Source: an uncultured Clostridia bacterium (GTDB lineage Bacteria; Bacillota; Clostridia; Oscillospirales; Ruminococcaceae). Taken from it: a DNA stretch of 38,753 bases. A model generated the notes under the pieces. It searched no databases and had not been told where the DNA came from. It was given only the letters and a program-made list of their open reading frames with translations. The stretch lies in NCBI GenBank assembly GCA_944386045.1, contig CALWZO010000009.1, forward strand, positions 1-38,753, given 5' to 3'. The translations under genes and the position numbers were made by a program. Shown one piece after another: positions 1-6,731 of this stretch (its first letter is position 1; the number at the start of each line of letters is the position of its first letter).

Positions 1-189
1 GTAAAACCGGCGGTGCGGGCCTCTTATTTGGATTTGTCCTGTACGCAAAAAATGAGGCAAGCGCGGCGCATAGCGCATCAGCTGTACCAAGTCCCGGTAC
101 AGCTATTCAGGGAGCTATATGCTTCCGGGAGAGTTTGCGGCAAGTATAACTCTCAAAGCGACTGTGACTTTGATAAGTCGCATAGCTGA
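1..189 (+). CDS. C-terminal end of an unrecognised phage protein (partial)
   Basis: An open frame runs from the first base of the window to a TGA at 187-189, so only the last 62 residues of a gene that begins upstream are visible. The stretch is rich in Arg, Gln, Tyr and Cys (for example RRIAHQLYQVPVQLFRELYA). I recognise no domain. It is followed after 46 bases by a gene with its own ribosome binding site in another frame, which fits a rightward phage operon entering the window. The alternative frame starting at 119 overlaps it and has no ribosome binding site, so this frame is preferred. Confidence is limited because both start and family are unseen. Confidence 0.4.
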   Translation, partial: VKPAVRASYLDLSCTQKMRQARRIAHQLYQVPVQLFRELYASGRVCGKYNSQSDCDFDKSHS

Positions 190-235
190 CCATACAACTG
201 CGGCGGTAAATGAGTTTGTTAGAATGAGGTGTGAG

Positions 236-436
236 ATGAAATACGCAGTATATGAGCTTATAGGGAAATGCAAGCTGTATTTTCTGCCGGAAGATGACAC
301 AGCGTGCCGGCAGGTTATTGATGAGCGAAAAATGAGAAAAGTCGGAGAGTTTGACTGCACAGGCCGCCTGTGTGCGCGCCTTTGGTCGCCTGCCGCCGGC
401 AGCCGGAGCAGACAGCGCAATGCCGATTATCTGTGA
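236..436 (+). CDS. small phage protein of unknown function (66 aa)
   Basis: I chose the ATG at 236 because GAGGTG lies just upstream (about 225-230). An earlier in-frame ATG at 119 would overlap the preceding frame and lacks a binding site. The product starts MKYAVYELIGKCKLYFLPED and ends in an Arg/Ser-rich tail. No domain is recognised. It sits 9 bases before the next gene, in a run of short rightward genes typical of the early/middle region of Clostridia phages. The length is ordinary for such accessory genes; function unknown. Confidence 0.5.
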   Translation: MKYAVYELIGKCKLYFLPEDDTACRQVIDERKMRKVGEFDCTGRLCARLWSPAAGSRSRQRNADYL

Positions 437-445
437 GGTGAGTTT

Positions 446-763
446 ATGGCCATAGATTATAAAAGCCTGTCCATAGATGCCAGGATAGAGCGCCAATACA
501 GGATATGCGGCCGTTGTGGTCACGAAATGGCGGTCACAACTTTTTGTCCCATACGCAAAAACAGGGAAAACCCGTGGGTGTGCTGGCACTGCTGCTGGAA
601 TTGCAGCTATGCGATAGATGCTCCGGGCGGTAAAGGCTGTGGGATTAAAGCGCGCCGGGCCAAGCGACGGCAGGAGCGAGCGCAAAATGTTAAAAGCCAA
701 AAAGCAAAAAGACAGCACGATGAGCGGGCTGATTACAGTTTCTTTGATATGGAGGGAAAATGA
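446..763 (+). CDS. small Cys-rich (zinc-ribbon-like) phage protein
   Basis: The 105-residue product contains paired cysteines (CGRCGHE near residue 21, then CWHCCWNC near residue 46) that look like a zinc-binding knuckle. A strongly basic stretch follows (KARRAKRRQERAQ), and the C-terminus is acidic and aromatic. This suggests a nucleic-acid-binding protein, but that is inference from composition only. The stop codon overlaps the next start (ATGA at 760-763), so the two genes are translationally coupled. Family name not recognised. Confidence 0.6.
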   Translation: MAIDYKSLSIDARIERQYRICGRCGHEMAVTTFCPIRKNRENPWVCWHCCWNCSYAIDAPGGKGCGIKARRAKRRQERAQNVKSQKAKRQHDERADYSFFDMEGK

Positions 764-1059
764 GTAAAAAGAGCAGGGCATATAAGCCAAAAGCCTGTTA
801 CCTGTGCGGCAAAAACGGCCGGGCTGACAGGCTGGAAATGCACCATGTTTTCGGCGGCCCATACCGAAAGAAAAGCGAAAAATATGGAGCGGTGGTAGCG
901 TTGTGTGGCGAGGAGTGCCATCGCAATGGTAAAAATTCTGTACACCGCAACCGGGCGGTAAATATGGCATTGAAGGAAGAGTTCCAGCGCCGTATTATGA
1001 CCGAGCACGGGTGGACTGTTGAAAAGTTCATTGAGGAATTTGGAAAAAATTATACATAA
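760..1059 (+). CDS. HNH-like zinc-binding phage protein
   Basis: The 99-residue product has a CYLCGKNG knuckle near residue 15, a LEMHHVFGG segment near residue 27, and a CGEECHRNG segment near residue 50. This is the Cys-His-His-Cys layout of small phage HNH/ENDO VII-type proteins. Such proteins often accompany replication genes and may be nucleases or structural zinc proteins. The basic middle and the conserved His pair support an HNH-type fold; catalytic activity is inferred, not shown. It overlaps the preceding gene by four bases and is followed by a gene with a good AGCGGAGG binding site. Confidence 0.65.
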   Translation: MSKKSRAYKPKACYLCGKNGRADRLEMHHVFGGPYRKKSEKYGAVVALCGEECHRNGKNSVHRNRAVNMALKEEFQRRIMTEHGWTVEKFIEEFGKNYT

Positions 1060-1073
1060 AAGCGGAGGTAATT

Positions 1074-1367
1074 ATGAGTTTAAAATTTCAGGCACAAATT
1101 TTGAAAAATCCCGGCATGTGGAAATGGGACAGCGACGAGGAGTTTATATACTTTACTGACGGCGCAATGGCAAGGCGCATACCTGCCGGAGACTGTTTGC
1201 TGAACCCGGAGCAGTTCCGGCAGAGAAAAGGTGCGTCCGACCTTTTCAGGGATGAAAAGCCATGGGAAGAAATGGATGCCAGCAAGCTGAGGATAAAGGA
1301 TAGCGGATATACAGCCGTACAGCCGCCGGCGAAAAGCCGACGGCTTTGGCATAGCGCGGCGGAGTAG
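1074..1367 (+). CDS. hypothetical phage protein (97 aa)
   Basis: Starts at ATG 1074 with GCGGAGGT about seven bases upstream. The product is hydrophilic with several Trp residues (MWKWDSDEEF near residue 15, PWEEMD near residue 62). No domain is recognised. It is the last gene before a 210-base non-coding segment full of hairpins, so its transcript probably runs into that structured region. The end of the gene already contains a palindrome (AGCCGACGGCT at 1335-1345), so coding and structured sequence may overlap slightly. Confidence 0.5.
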   Translation: MSLKFQAQILKNPGMWKWDSDEEFIYFTDGAMARRIPAGDCLLNPEQFRQRKGASDLFRDEKPWEEMDASKLRIKDSGYTAVQPPAKSRRLWHSAAE

Positions 1368-1509
1368 GCTTGTCGATTGCGGCCAAGCCGGGCAAAAAAA
1401 TCTCACCAAAAGGTGGGATTTGGGTCCTTGCACCCCTACGGGGCACGAGTTGGCTTGCGCCAAGTCGTCCCTGCAACCGCACAAAAAGTGCGGTTTACGG
1501 TCCTTGTAA
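1367..1509. other. hairpin array with repeated GTCCYTGYA motif; candidate replication origin for the adjacent Rep
   Basis: This intergenic stretch holds five stem-loops in a row: GGCTTG/CAAGCC (1367-1389), AATCTCACC/GGTGGGATT (1399-1420), CCCC/GGGG (1433-1443), ACGAgTTGGC/GCCAAgTCGT (1445-1468) and CCGCAC/GTGCGG with an A5 loop (1477-1493). After the second, fourth and fifth stems comes a near-identical single-stranded motif: GTCCTTGCA (1424-1432), GTCCCTGCA (1467-1475) and GTCCTTGTA (1500-1508). Iteron-like repeats with hairpins directly upstream of a HUH nickase gene are what a double-strand origin for rolling-circle initiation looks like. A structured RNA leader is the main alternative. 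Confidence 0.55.
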
Positions 1510-1576
1510 TAGGTATTGAGAATTAAGCAAAGTCTAATAAATACGCGCGTAAGTTTATAAAGGGGGTGCAGGAAAG

Positions 1577-2452
1577 GTGAAAAAGCTGTACGAAAGAGAA
1601 CGCGACAGCCTGCTGGAACTTATAGAACAGAATAATGACTGGCAATCCGGCAAGCGAGGGTACAACGCAAAGGTGATACAGTCGGGCTCACAGATTGAAG
1701 TGCAGCTGTATGAAACCTGGCCAACCGGACGGGCGGCCAAGGGTAAAGCTGAAAGAATAAGCCGACCTGCACAGCAGCGATTGAACGAAAAATACAGACA
1801 GCAGAAACTTGTCCGCTTGGTGAATGAAAATTTTACAGAGTCTGATACATGGCTTACGCTGACCTATTCCCCGGAAAATATGCCGGCAGACCGGAAGCGG
1901 GCGAAAAGATGCGTGTACAACTATCTGCGCAGTGTGCAGAGGAAGTTTAAAGATGTCAAGGTGAAAGCGGTGTACACCACGCGGATGAGCGCAAAAAGGT
2001 GCCATCATCATCTTTGTATAAATATTTCCGACCGTGACCGGCTTGAGGAAATGTGGTGCAGCAGTTCAGAGCGCGCGAAAAAGCGCAAAAACCCCGGCTA
2101 CCGCATAAAAAAGTACGGCCGCACCCAGGCAAGGCGAATGCAGGCAGACGATTATGATTTTACCGGCATGGCACTGTACATAGCGAAACACGGAAAACAT
2201 CAGACTTTCGGCAAACTTAGGCCGCCGAAAGAGAAAAGGACAAAAAATCTGAAAGGACGCAGGCTGACCAGGGCATTTGTGAAGAAGCTGGCCGAGGATA
2301 AGGCGGCGGCAAAAATGGAGTTTTTAAAGCTGTTCCCAAACTGTCAGTTCAATGATGTTGATGTAAGGCAGACACCCTACACCCGCGGATATTATATTTA
2401 CGCGCGATTGAAAATTATAGATGACAGCGGAGGAGGTAAAAAGCAGTGCTGA
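1577..2452 (+). CDS. HUH-family rolling-circle replication initiator (REP_ORF2/G2P-like)
   Basis: This 291-residue protein (GTG start, AGGAAAGG upstream) has the three signature motifs of HUH endonucleases in order: TWLTLTYSPENMP (about residues 94-106), a CHHHLCINIS metal-binding segment with His143-His-His145, and YIAKHGK with the probable nucleophile Tyr201 and Lys204. Enzymes of this family cut one strand at an origin hairpin, become linked to the 5' end through the tyrosine, and start strand-displacement replication. The hairpin/repeat array immediately upstream is the obvious candidate target. A single catalytic Tyr suggests a plasmid/microvirus-like rather than P2 gpA-like enzyme. No helicase domain is fused, so a host helicase would be needed. 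Confidence 0.8.
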   Translation: MKKLYERERDSLLELIEQNNDWQSGKRGYNAKVIQSGSQIEVQLYETWPTGRAAKGKAERISRPAQQRLNEKYRQQKLVRLVNENFTESDTWLTLTYSPENMPADRKRAKRCVYNYLRSVQRKFKDVKVKAVYTTRMSAKRCHHHLCINISDRDRLEEMWCSSSERAKKRKNPGYRIKKYGRTQARRMQADDYDFTGMALYIAKHGKHQTFGKLRPPKEKRTKNLKGRRLTRAFVKKLAEDKAAAKMEFLKLFPNCQFNDVDVRQTPYTRGYYIYARLKIIDDSGGGKKQC

Positions 2453-2691
2453 CTAAATGCAGATGGTGCGGCAAAGAATTTGAGACAGCCAACAGTAAAA
2501 CAAAATATTGCTCTGAGGCTTGCCGAAGGAAAAGAAAGAGTATGGCAGTGTCAGAGTATATCAGGCATAAGCGTAATATGAGAAAGCCAAAGACAGACAA
2601 CAACCTCCGCCTTGCCCAGATAAGCCGAATATGTCGGGAGAATGGCATAAGCTATGGCCAGGCGGTGGCCACAGGATTAGTTGAAGATTAA
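2446..2691 (+). CDS. small zinc-finger DNA-binding protein
   Basis: GTG start at 2446 with AGGAGGT at 2431-2437; it overlaps the end of the Rep gene by seven bases, so the two are coupled. The 81-residue product begins with a four-cysteine knuckle (CRWCGKEF, then YCSEACRRKRK), of the type found in small zinc-ribbon proteins, followed by a basic helix. The second half (ISRICRENGISYGQAVATGL) resembles a short conserved tail seen on phage and mobile-element zinc-finger proteins. Its coupling to rep suggests an accessory role in replication or its control; this is inference. Confidence 0.6.
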   Translation: MLTKCRWCGKEFETANSKTKYCSEACRRKRKSMAVSEYIRHKRNMRKPKTDNNLRLAQISRICRENGISYGQAVATGLVED

Positions 2692-2706
2692 AAGGAGATT
2701 TGATGT

Positions 2707-3036
2707 ATGAATATCGAAAAAATGAAACAGCGGCTTGAAAATCAGCTGGAAAAAGAGTACGAATATTCCCCGGTGAGAGGTGTGGCCAAACAGCTGATGG
2801 ATATAGTGGGTAGTAACGAAGATCGGGCAGCGGTAGTCCTGGAAGATTTCGCCGCTGGGCGCACTGTAAAAAAATGCGAACAGGAAATTAAAAAGTGGGT
2901 TGATGGTCACCACAAAGGCAACAGCGGTTATTGTCCGCCGGATGTGGCTGACGGCATAATCCGAAAGTTTTTCGGACTGGAAGTTGTAAAACCGGAAAGA
3001 CAATCAAAATTTATAAATTTAGAAGATTTTCTGTGA
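2707..3036 (+). CDS. PcfK-like protein
   Basis: The 109-residue, charged, mainly helical protein (MNIEKMKQRLENQLEKEYEY...) lies directly upstream of a PcfJ-like gene. PcfK-like and PcfJ-like genes commonly travel as a pair on conjugative plasmids, ICEs and phages of Firmicutes; the biochemical role of the pair is not established. AAAAGGAG at about 2691-2698 precedes the ATG. The call rests on the short helical N-terminal half, the length and the neighbour, so it is less secure than that of its partner. No transmembrane segment or signal peptide is seen. Confidence 0.55.
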   Translation: MNIEKMKQRLENQLEKEYEYSPVRGVAKQLMDIVGSNEDRAAVVLEDFAAGRTVKKCEQEIKKWVDGHHKGNSGYCPPDVADGIIRKFFGLEVVKPERQSKFINLEDFL

Positions 3037-3049
3037 GGAGGTGTGCAAA

Positions 3050-4657
3050 ATGACGGACTACACTCAACTGATCCAGCCGCCGGAGGACCTGGTGGACAAT
3101 ATTTTACGGCAGGGAGCTTTTGCCGGAAAAGACAGAATGATATTTAGCTGCGCTTATGTTACAAACAGCACAGGTAAAAAAGAGAAAAAGCGGCTGTGCA
3201 GATGCACCGCCTGCGGCCGGCAGATGATTTTTACATGGGTAAATAACAACGGCCGAAAAGGTGCGGTGATAGAAGAGGAACGCTTTGGTGTACAGAAATT
3301 GACAGACGGGCAAAGCGCACTTTGCCCGAACTGCGGAGAGCATGTCCGTCTGTCACACATAAGTGGGATAGACCCGGAAAGTATGTATAATCCGTATGCA
3401 ATTATTGGAGTGTTCGACAGGATAGGAAAGGCGCTGGCACTGGCGGAATACATGGTTGTAAAGCAGTTTCACAAGACCGGAGAGGTGACATACAGGGTAA
3501 AAAAATACAACCGGTACATATTCGAAACTGACCGTAAATGTATACAGATGAAAGGATTTTTCAGTTATTTTTACGACAGGCTTAAATTTTTGCCGGAATG
3601 GCATTTATCGAAACGCGCCGCGGTAAAGGATGAGGCAGTTTATTATTACAACATACCGGGCCGCCGGCTGACAGATAAAACAGTAATGGCCAATAGCCGC
3701 CTGGCGGAATATATGCGGCTGCCCGGAGGAAAATGGCCGGCCTGCTATCTCCGCCTTTATCAGCGCCGCCACAAGCTGGAGACTTTAATGCAGATAGGCA
3801 TGGGACGGATAATCGCCAATGAGCTGAGCCGGAGAAAAGGCCGCTACACAGATATGCTGCAATATGCAGACTGGGAAGAGAAAAGTCCGTATAAAATAAT
3901 CGGCTTTGACCGCCGGCAAACAAAACTGTTGATTGAAAACAATGTGAACTTCCGACAAATCCAACGGATAAAAGAAGCCATGGGCAGCGGTTTAAAATTG
4001 ACAGCGGAAAATCTTCGCATAATGTGCGACCACTCTTTGTATGAGCTGGCAGGAATTACCCACCGATGCGGCGCGGAAACTATCAAGGCCATACAATATT
4101 TAAAAAAACACAACGAAACCTTTTATACTCTCAATGACTACTGGAATATGGCTGACAGGCTGGGACTTGACCTATCGGACAATACGGTGAGGTATCCGAA
4201 AAGCCTGAAATCAGCCCATGAAAAGGCGGTGGCTGAAAGTAAGTTTATCAAGGATGAAAAATATAAAAAGATGTTTTCAGACCTTTGCAATGCACTGTCG
4301 GCGCTGTCCCGGGAAAAAGACGGCCTGTGTGTGTTTATCGCTCCCAGCGAAAACAGCCTTATACAGGAGGGAAAATTATTACACCACTGTGTGGGCGGAT
4401 ACGGACAATATCATTGCAAAGGTGAATGTATATTTTTTATCCGCCGCCAGGCGGAAACGGACAAGCCTTATTATACCTTGCAGGTCAATATAAAGAACGG
4501 GCAGAGGCTTCAGCTCCACGGAGCATATAACGACCGATATCGGCCTATACCGGATGAGGTTTACAGATTTGTGGACTGGTGGCTGACAAATATTTTTCAG
4601 CCCTTTGACATAAACAAAATGCAGTTTATAAACCAAAGGACCAAAAAGACGGCATAA
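3050..4657 (+). CDS. PcfJ-like protein
   Basis: The 535-residue product has an N-terminal zinc-binding part (CRCTACGRQ near residue 50 and ALCPNCGEH near residue 90), a long helical middle, and a conserved C-terminal core. The core contains the family hallmark LLHHCVGGYG (about residues 445-454), followed by FFIRRQ and TLQVN. This His-His-Cys-Val-Gly-Gly signature is what I recognise as PcfJ. ATG 3050 is chosen over the GTG at 3041 because GAGGAGGTG occupies the latter position as the binding site. PcfJ proteins occur on plasmids and phages beside replication/transfer genes; their activity is not established. Here the pair sits between rep and the late regulator. Confidence 0.85.
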   Translation: MTDYTQLIQPPEDLVDNILRQGAFAGKDRMIFSCAYVTNSTGKKEKKRLCRCTACGRQMIFTWVNNNGRKGAVIEEERFGVQKLTDGQSALCPNCGEHVRLSHISGIDPESMYNPYAIIGVFDRIGKALALAEYMVVKQFHKTGEVTYRVKKYNRYIFETDRKCIQMKGFFSYFYDRLKFLPEWHLSKRAAVKDEAVYYYNIPGRRLTDKTVMANSRLAEYMRLPGGKWPACYLRLYQRRHKLETLMQIGMGRIIANELSRRKGRYTDMLQYADWEEKSPYKIIGFDRRQTKLLIENNVNFRQIQRIKEAMGSGLKLTAENLRIMCDHSLYELAGITHRCGAETIKAIQYLKKHNETFYTLNDYWNMADRLGLDLSDNTVRYPKSLKSAHEKAVAESKFIKDEKYKKMFSDLCNALSALSREKDGLCVFIAPSENSLIQEGKLLHHCVGGYGQYHCKGECIFFIRRQAETDKPYYTLQVNIKNGQRLQLHGAYNDRYRPIPDEVYRFVDWWLTNIFQPFDINKMQFINQRTKKTA

Positions 4658-4668
4658 ATGCCGTTTTG
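4649..4668 (+). terminator. weak hairpin at the end of the PcfJ-like gene
   Basis: A six-base stem ACGGCA/TGCCGT with a TAAA loop overlaps the stop codon and is followed by TTTTG. The T tract is short, so it may only pause or partly terminate transcription before the next gene, 34 bases further on. Confidence 0.4.
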
Positions 4669-4701
4669 CAGTCAATTTCAAAAAAATAAGGGAGAACAGA
4701 A

Positions 4702-5673
4702 ATGGCAGAATTGATTTTACATCCGGATAATACACCACGAGCACAGCAGGCAATGGCCTTGCACTTTGAGATTAAAAGCAGTCTGGCAGCGGCAGCCGGA
4801 GCAATGGTGGATTTTTGTCGCCAGCTGAAAAGTATGAGGGACGAAAAGCTGTATATTCATATAGGCTTTGATACATTTGAAGACTATGTGGAAAAGGCTC
4901 ATGGCATAGGGCAGAGGCAGGCTTACAATTATATACAGACTTATGAAAAGCTGGGCGCCCGTCTTATGGGTGAGAATGCAGAAGCAGGTATAACAAAATT
5001 ACAGCTGCTGACCAAAATTTCTGCGGTGCGCCGTGATGAGTTTCTGGAAGAAAACCATTTGGCTGATATATCGGTGGCGGAACTGGAAAAGCTGATAGCG
5101 GAGAAAAACGGCCTTGCCCGGCAGGTGTCTCTGTTCCGGCAGTGAGAGCAGGAGAAAAAGGATATACAGCGGCAGCGTGATGAACTGGCCGAGAAGGTCA
5201 AGCAGCTGGAAACCCGGCCAAAAGTTGTGGATACTGCGTCTGTTGAAAAGGAGATAATAGACAAAGCGGTGCAGGAGGCGGTGAGCAAGGCAGAAAAGGA
5301 AAAGCGAAAGGAAATAAAGAAGGCAATCGCCGCTGAAAACTCAAGAATGCAGCGGATTGCAGTAAAGGACAAAGCGGCCGCAGTCCAGCGGGCCCGGCGG
5401 CAGATGAAAGAACAGATGGCAGCGGAAAACGCCAGAGAGAATGAAACTATTCGCACCCGGCTTGCCCAGGCGCAGGCCAAAGCGGACAGCCTGGAAAAAC
5501 AGCTGAAATACAGCAGTAATGCCCGGTCGGTAAAATTCAAAATACTGTTTTCATCTGTGCAGGAAACCATAGCGGAGCTGGAGGACCTGATAGAGGACAT
5601 AAGGCAAACAGACCCGGACACCGCCAGCAAATACACAGCCGCCCTCAAACGGCTGTTCAATAGCAGAAATTGA
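4702..5673 (+). pseudogene. DUF3102-like phage protein interrupted by an in-frame TGA
   Basis: The frame from ATG 4702 is open to 5673 except for one TGA at 5143-5145. The first part (147 residues) carries the FDTFEDYVEKAHGIGQRQAY segment typical of DUF3102-like phage proteins. The second part continues in the same frame as a charged coiled coil (EQEKKDIQRQRDELAEKVKQ) and a conserved-looking C-terminal helical block. No good ribosome binding site or ATG follows the stop; the first in-frame start is a GTG at 5227 without a binding site. A single CGA-to-TGA change would restore one 323-residue protein. Either the gene is broken, the stop is read through, or there is a sequence error. The short 147-residue product may still be made. 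Function of the family is unknown. Confidence 0.7.
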
Positions 5674-5685
5674 AGGAGGCAGGCA

Positions 5686-5784
5686 ATGAACGGAAATAAT
5701 CTGGCTATTACAAAACAGAAAAGATACCGGGCAGCGGCTCAGAACGGAGGAAATGGAAATGGAGATTTGGCATATTATCGCTAA
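5686..5784 (+). CDS. tiny phage ORF (32 aa)
   Basis: ATG 5686 follows GAAGGAGGCAGGCA and opens a 32-residue frame (MNGNNLAITKQKRYRAAAQN...) that ends inside the next gene. It may be a real small basic protein. It may equally serve as a leader whose translation carries ribosomes to the overlapping regulator gene. Composition gives no further clue. Confidence 0.35.
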   Translation: MNGNNLAITKQKRYRAAAQNGGNGNGDLAYYR

Positions 5785-6187
5785 AAGCTATCTGGAAAAA
5801 TACAGAAAACTTGAAACCAGCATAGCTTTTTTACAGGGGAGGATAAAAGCAATAGACCGGCAGCTGACAAGCGTGTCTTCGCCGCTTGGCTGTGAACCGG
5901 TGACCGGCGGAAGTCGCTCTCCTGATGACAAATACATCAACGGTATTTCGACCAAGTCAGAATATGAAAAGCGCCTCTGGGCAAACATAGATGAACATGC
6001 AGCCATAAAAGCAGTGCTGGACAGTCTTCCGAAAGACGAACAGTACATCCTGACGGTTGCTTACATAGACCGCAGCAAGTATTACATAGAAAAAATCATG
6101 GCAAAGTTTTATGTTGAGAAAACCCGTGCCTATGAGCTGAAAGAAAAGGCATTGAGTGATTTTGCATTAGCTATGTTTGGAAGATAA
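5759..6187 (+). CDS. ArpU/RinA-like late transcription regulator (sigma-like)
   Basis: The product is 142 residues from ATG 5759, preferred over ATG 5753 because it lies eight bases from GGAGG. It has a helical N-terminus with a long linker (SSPLGCEPVTGGSRSPDD) and a C-terminal part (DEQYILTVAYIDRSKYYIEKIMAK) resembling the region-4-like helix-turn-helix of ArpU/RinA regulators. Such proteins switch on the late operon of Gram-positive phages. The position fits: it is the last rightward gene before a terminator, just ahead of the regulatory gap and the terminase module. The exact target promoter is not identifiable here. Confidence 0.75.
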   Translation: MEIWHIIAKSYLEKYRKLETSIAFLQGRIKAIDRQLTSVSSPLGCEPVTGGSRSPDDKYINGISTKSEYEKRLWANIDEHAAIKAVLDSLPKDEQYILTVAYIDRSKYYIEKIMAKFYVEKTRAYELKEKALSDFALAMFGR

Positions 6188-6189
6188 AG

Positions 6190-6222
6190 AAAAGCACGAG
6201 GTATTTAACCTCGCGCTTTTTA
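6190..6222. terminator. bidirectional intrinsic terminator
   Basis: The stem GCACGAGGT/AACCTCGCGC, with a short ATTT loop, is flanked by AAAA on the left and TTTTTATTTG on the right. It can end both the rightward regulator transcript and the leftward excisionase-like transcript, whose genes converge here. Confidence 0.8.
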
Positions 6223-6414
6223 TTTGTCTTTATCTCTCCAGCCTACATAGTCCCCGGATTTTAAACGGTTATCTTCCCATACCTCACTGTCATCAATAAA
6301 CCAGTCGCGTCCGATTTTCACAGCGGTTTTGAACGCTCCACGCCCTGCTCGTTGCCTTGCTGTTGCCGGGTTTTTACCATGGCGCTGCGCATACTCTTTA
6401 AGCGTAATTAACAT
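6220..6414 (-). CDS. excisionase-like helix-turn-helix protein
   Basis: The 64-residue protein begins MLITLKEYAQRHGKNPATAR, a helix-turn-helix of the MerR/excisionase type. It continues with VKIGRDWFIDDSE and a conserved tail ending near YVGWR. This small family is very common in Clostridia phages and integrative elements. Its members bind DNA and may act as excisionases or local repressors; which one applies here cannot be told. It is transcribed leftward against the surrounding phage genes and ends at the shared terminator. GAGGGTAG about eight bases upstream is a modest binding site. Confidence 0.75.
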   Translation of the reverse strand: MLITLKEYAQRHGKNPATARQRAGRGAFKTAVKIGRDWFIDDSEVWEDNRLKSGDYVGWRDKDK

Positions 6415-6429
6415 TTACTCTACCCTCAT

Positions 6430-6516
6430 CTACCTGTTTTTTCGGTTTTTAAGTATATATATAATAACCAATATATCAAAAATAATTTGGAATATACTAA
6501 GTAGTATATTTAACAT
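6430..6516 (-). CDS. 28-residue hydrophobic membrane peptide (toxin-like)
   Basis: On the minus strand GGGAGG is followed eight bases later by an ATG opening a 28-codon frame: MLNILLSIFQIIFDILVIIY followed by ILKNRKNR. It is a single hydrophobic helix with a basic tail, the pattern of type I toxin peptides (Fst/Ldr class) and of small phage membrane peptides. Its base composition is far more AT-rich than its neighbours. It lies between the excisionase-like gene and the 38-residue peptide, all on the same strand. Too short for a family call; the ribosome binding site and the amphipathic pattern are the evidence. Confidence 0.45.
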   Translation of the reverse strand: MLNILLSIFQIIFDILVIIYILKNRKNR

Positions 6517-6533
6517 CAGCATAACCTCCCATA

Positions 6534-6562
6534 TTGACAATTTTCTATAATTTGAGTATTAT
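6534..6562 (+). promoter_or_regulatory. promoter for a candidate antisense RNA
   Basis: A perfect -35 box TTGACA (6534-6539), a 17-base spacer and a -10 box TATTAT (6557-6562) point rightward. Transcription would start near 6569 and run through the 3' end and body of the leftward 38-residue peptide gene, ending at the strong hairpin at 6651-6700. No rightward open frame lies in this interval. Confidence 0.7.
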
Positions 6563-6568
6563 GTCAAT

Positions 6569-6700
6569 AAGGGGTTTCCCCCTCATTGACTTACTCTATA
6601 AGTTTTTGTATCAATTCAACAATTTCTTTAAGTAAGTTAAGTATTGCTGTGGCGAGGACGATTTTTTCGAGGGTATCGTCCTTGCCCTTTTTATTTTTTT
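6569..6700 (+). ncRNA. candidate antisense antitoxin RNA (~130 nt)
   Basis: The interval is bounded by a consensus promoter (6534-6562) and an excellent intrinsic terminator. The terminator stem is GGCGAGGACGAT/ATCGTCCTTGCC at 6651-6662 and 6675-6686, followed by CTTTTTATTTTTTT. The RNA contains no open frame and is complementary to nearly the whole 38-residue peptide gene (6591-6707), leaving only its start codon and ribosome binding site uncovered. The 5' end holds a GGGG/CCCC hairpin. This is the layout of 3'-overlapping type I antitoxins such as RatA or SR4. The start site and function are inferred. Confidence 0.6.
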
Positions 6701-6707
6701 TATTCAT
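6591..6707 (-). CDS. 38-residue peptide, candidate type I toxin
   Basis: ATG at 6707 (minus strand) follows an excellent AAAGGAGG at 6715-6722. The product starts with a lysine-rich MNKKNKKGKDD and continues as one amphipathic, mostly hydrophobic helix (LEKIVLATAILNLLKEIVEL). Similar Lys-rich plus LATAILNLI-type small peptides recur in Clostridia prophages without an assigned function. A consensus promoter sits directly upstream (6732-6760), and a promoter/terminator pair on the opposite strand brackets the gene. Together these suggest a toxin controlled by antisense RNA. It differs from TxpA, Fst and BsrG in sequence, so it would be a separate family. Confidence 0.65.
   Translation of the reverse strand: MNKKNKKGKDDTLEKIVLATAILNLLKEIVELIQKLIE
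6651..6700 (+). terminator. strong intrinsic terminator of the antisense RNA
   Basis: Twelve paired bases (one G-U) with a 12-base loop are followed by a T-rich run. The tract is on the plus strand, so it serves rightward transcription. On the minus strand the same bases encode residues 6-20 of the small peptide. Confidence 0.8.
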
Positions 6708-6731
6708 ATTTCTACCTCCTTTCTGATTATT

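Noticed and set aside
119..235. Upstream extension of the 66-residue gene to ATG 119
   Set aside because: It overlaps the open frame that enters from the window edge and has no ribosome binding site, whereas ATG 236 has GAGGTG.
1320..1509. CRISPR array or known large phage RNA (GOLLD/ROOL type)
   Set aside because: Repeats are only nine bases, unevenly spaced and mixed with distinct hairpins; the region is far shorter than GOLLD or ROOL RNAs.
5143..5145. Stop-codon recoding of the phage (TGA as sense)
   Set aside because: Many intact genes here end in TGA at the expected family length, and no other gene has an internal TGA.
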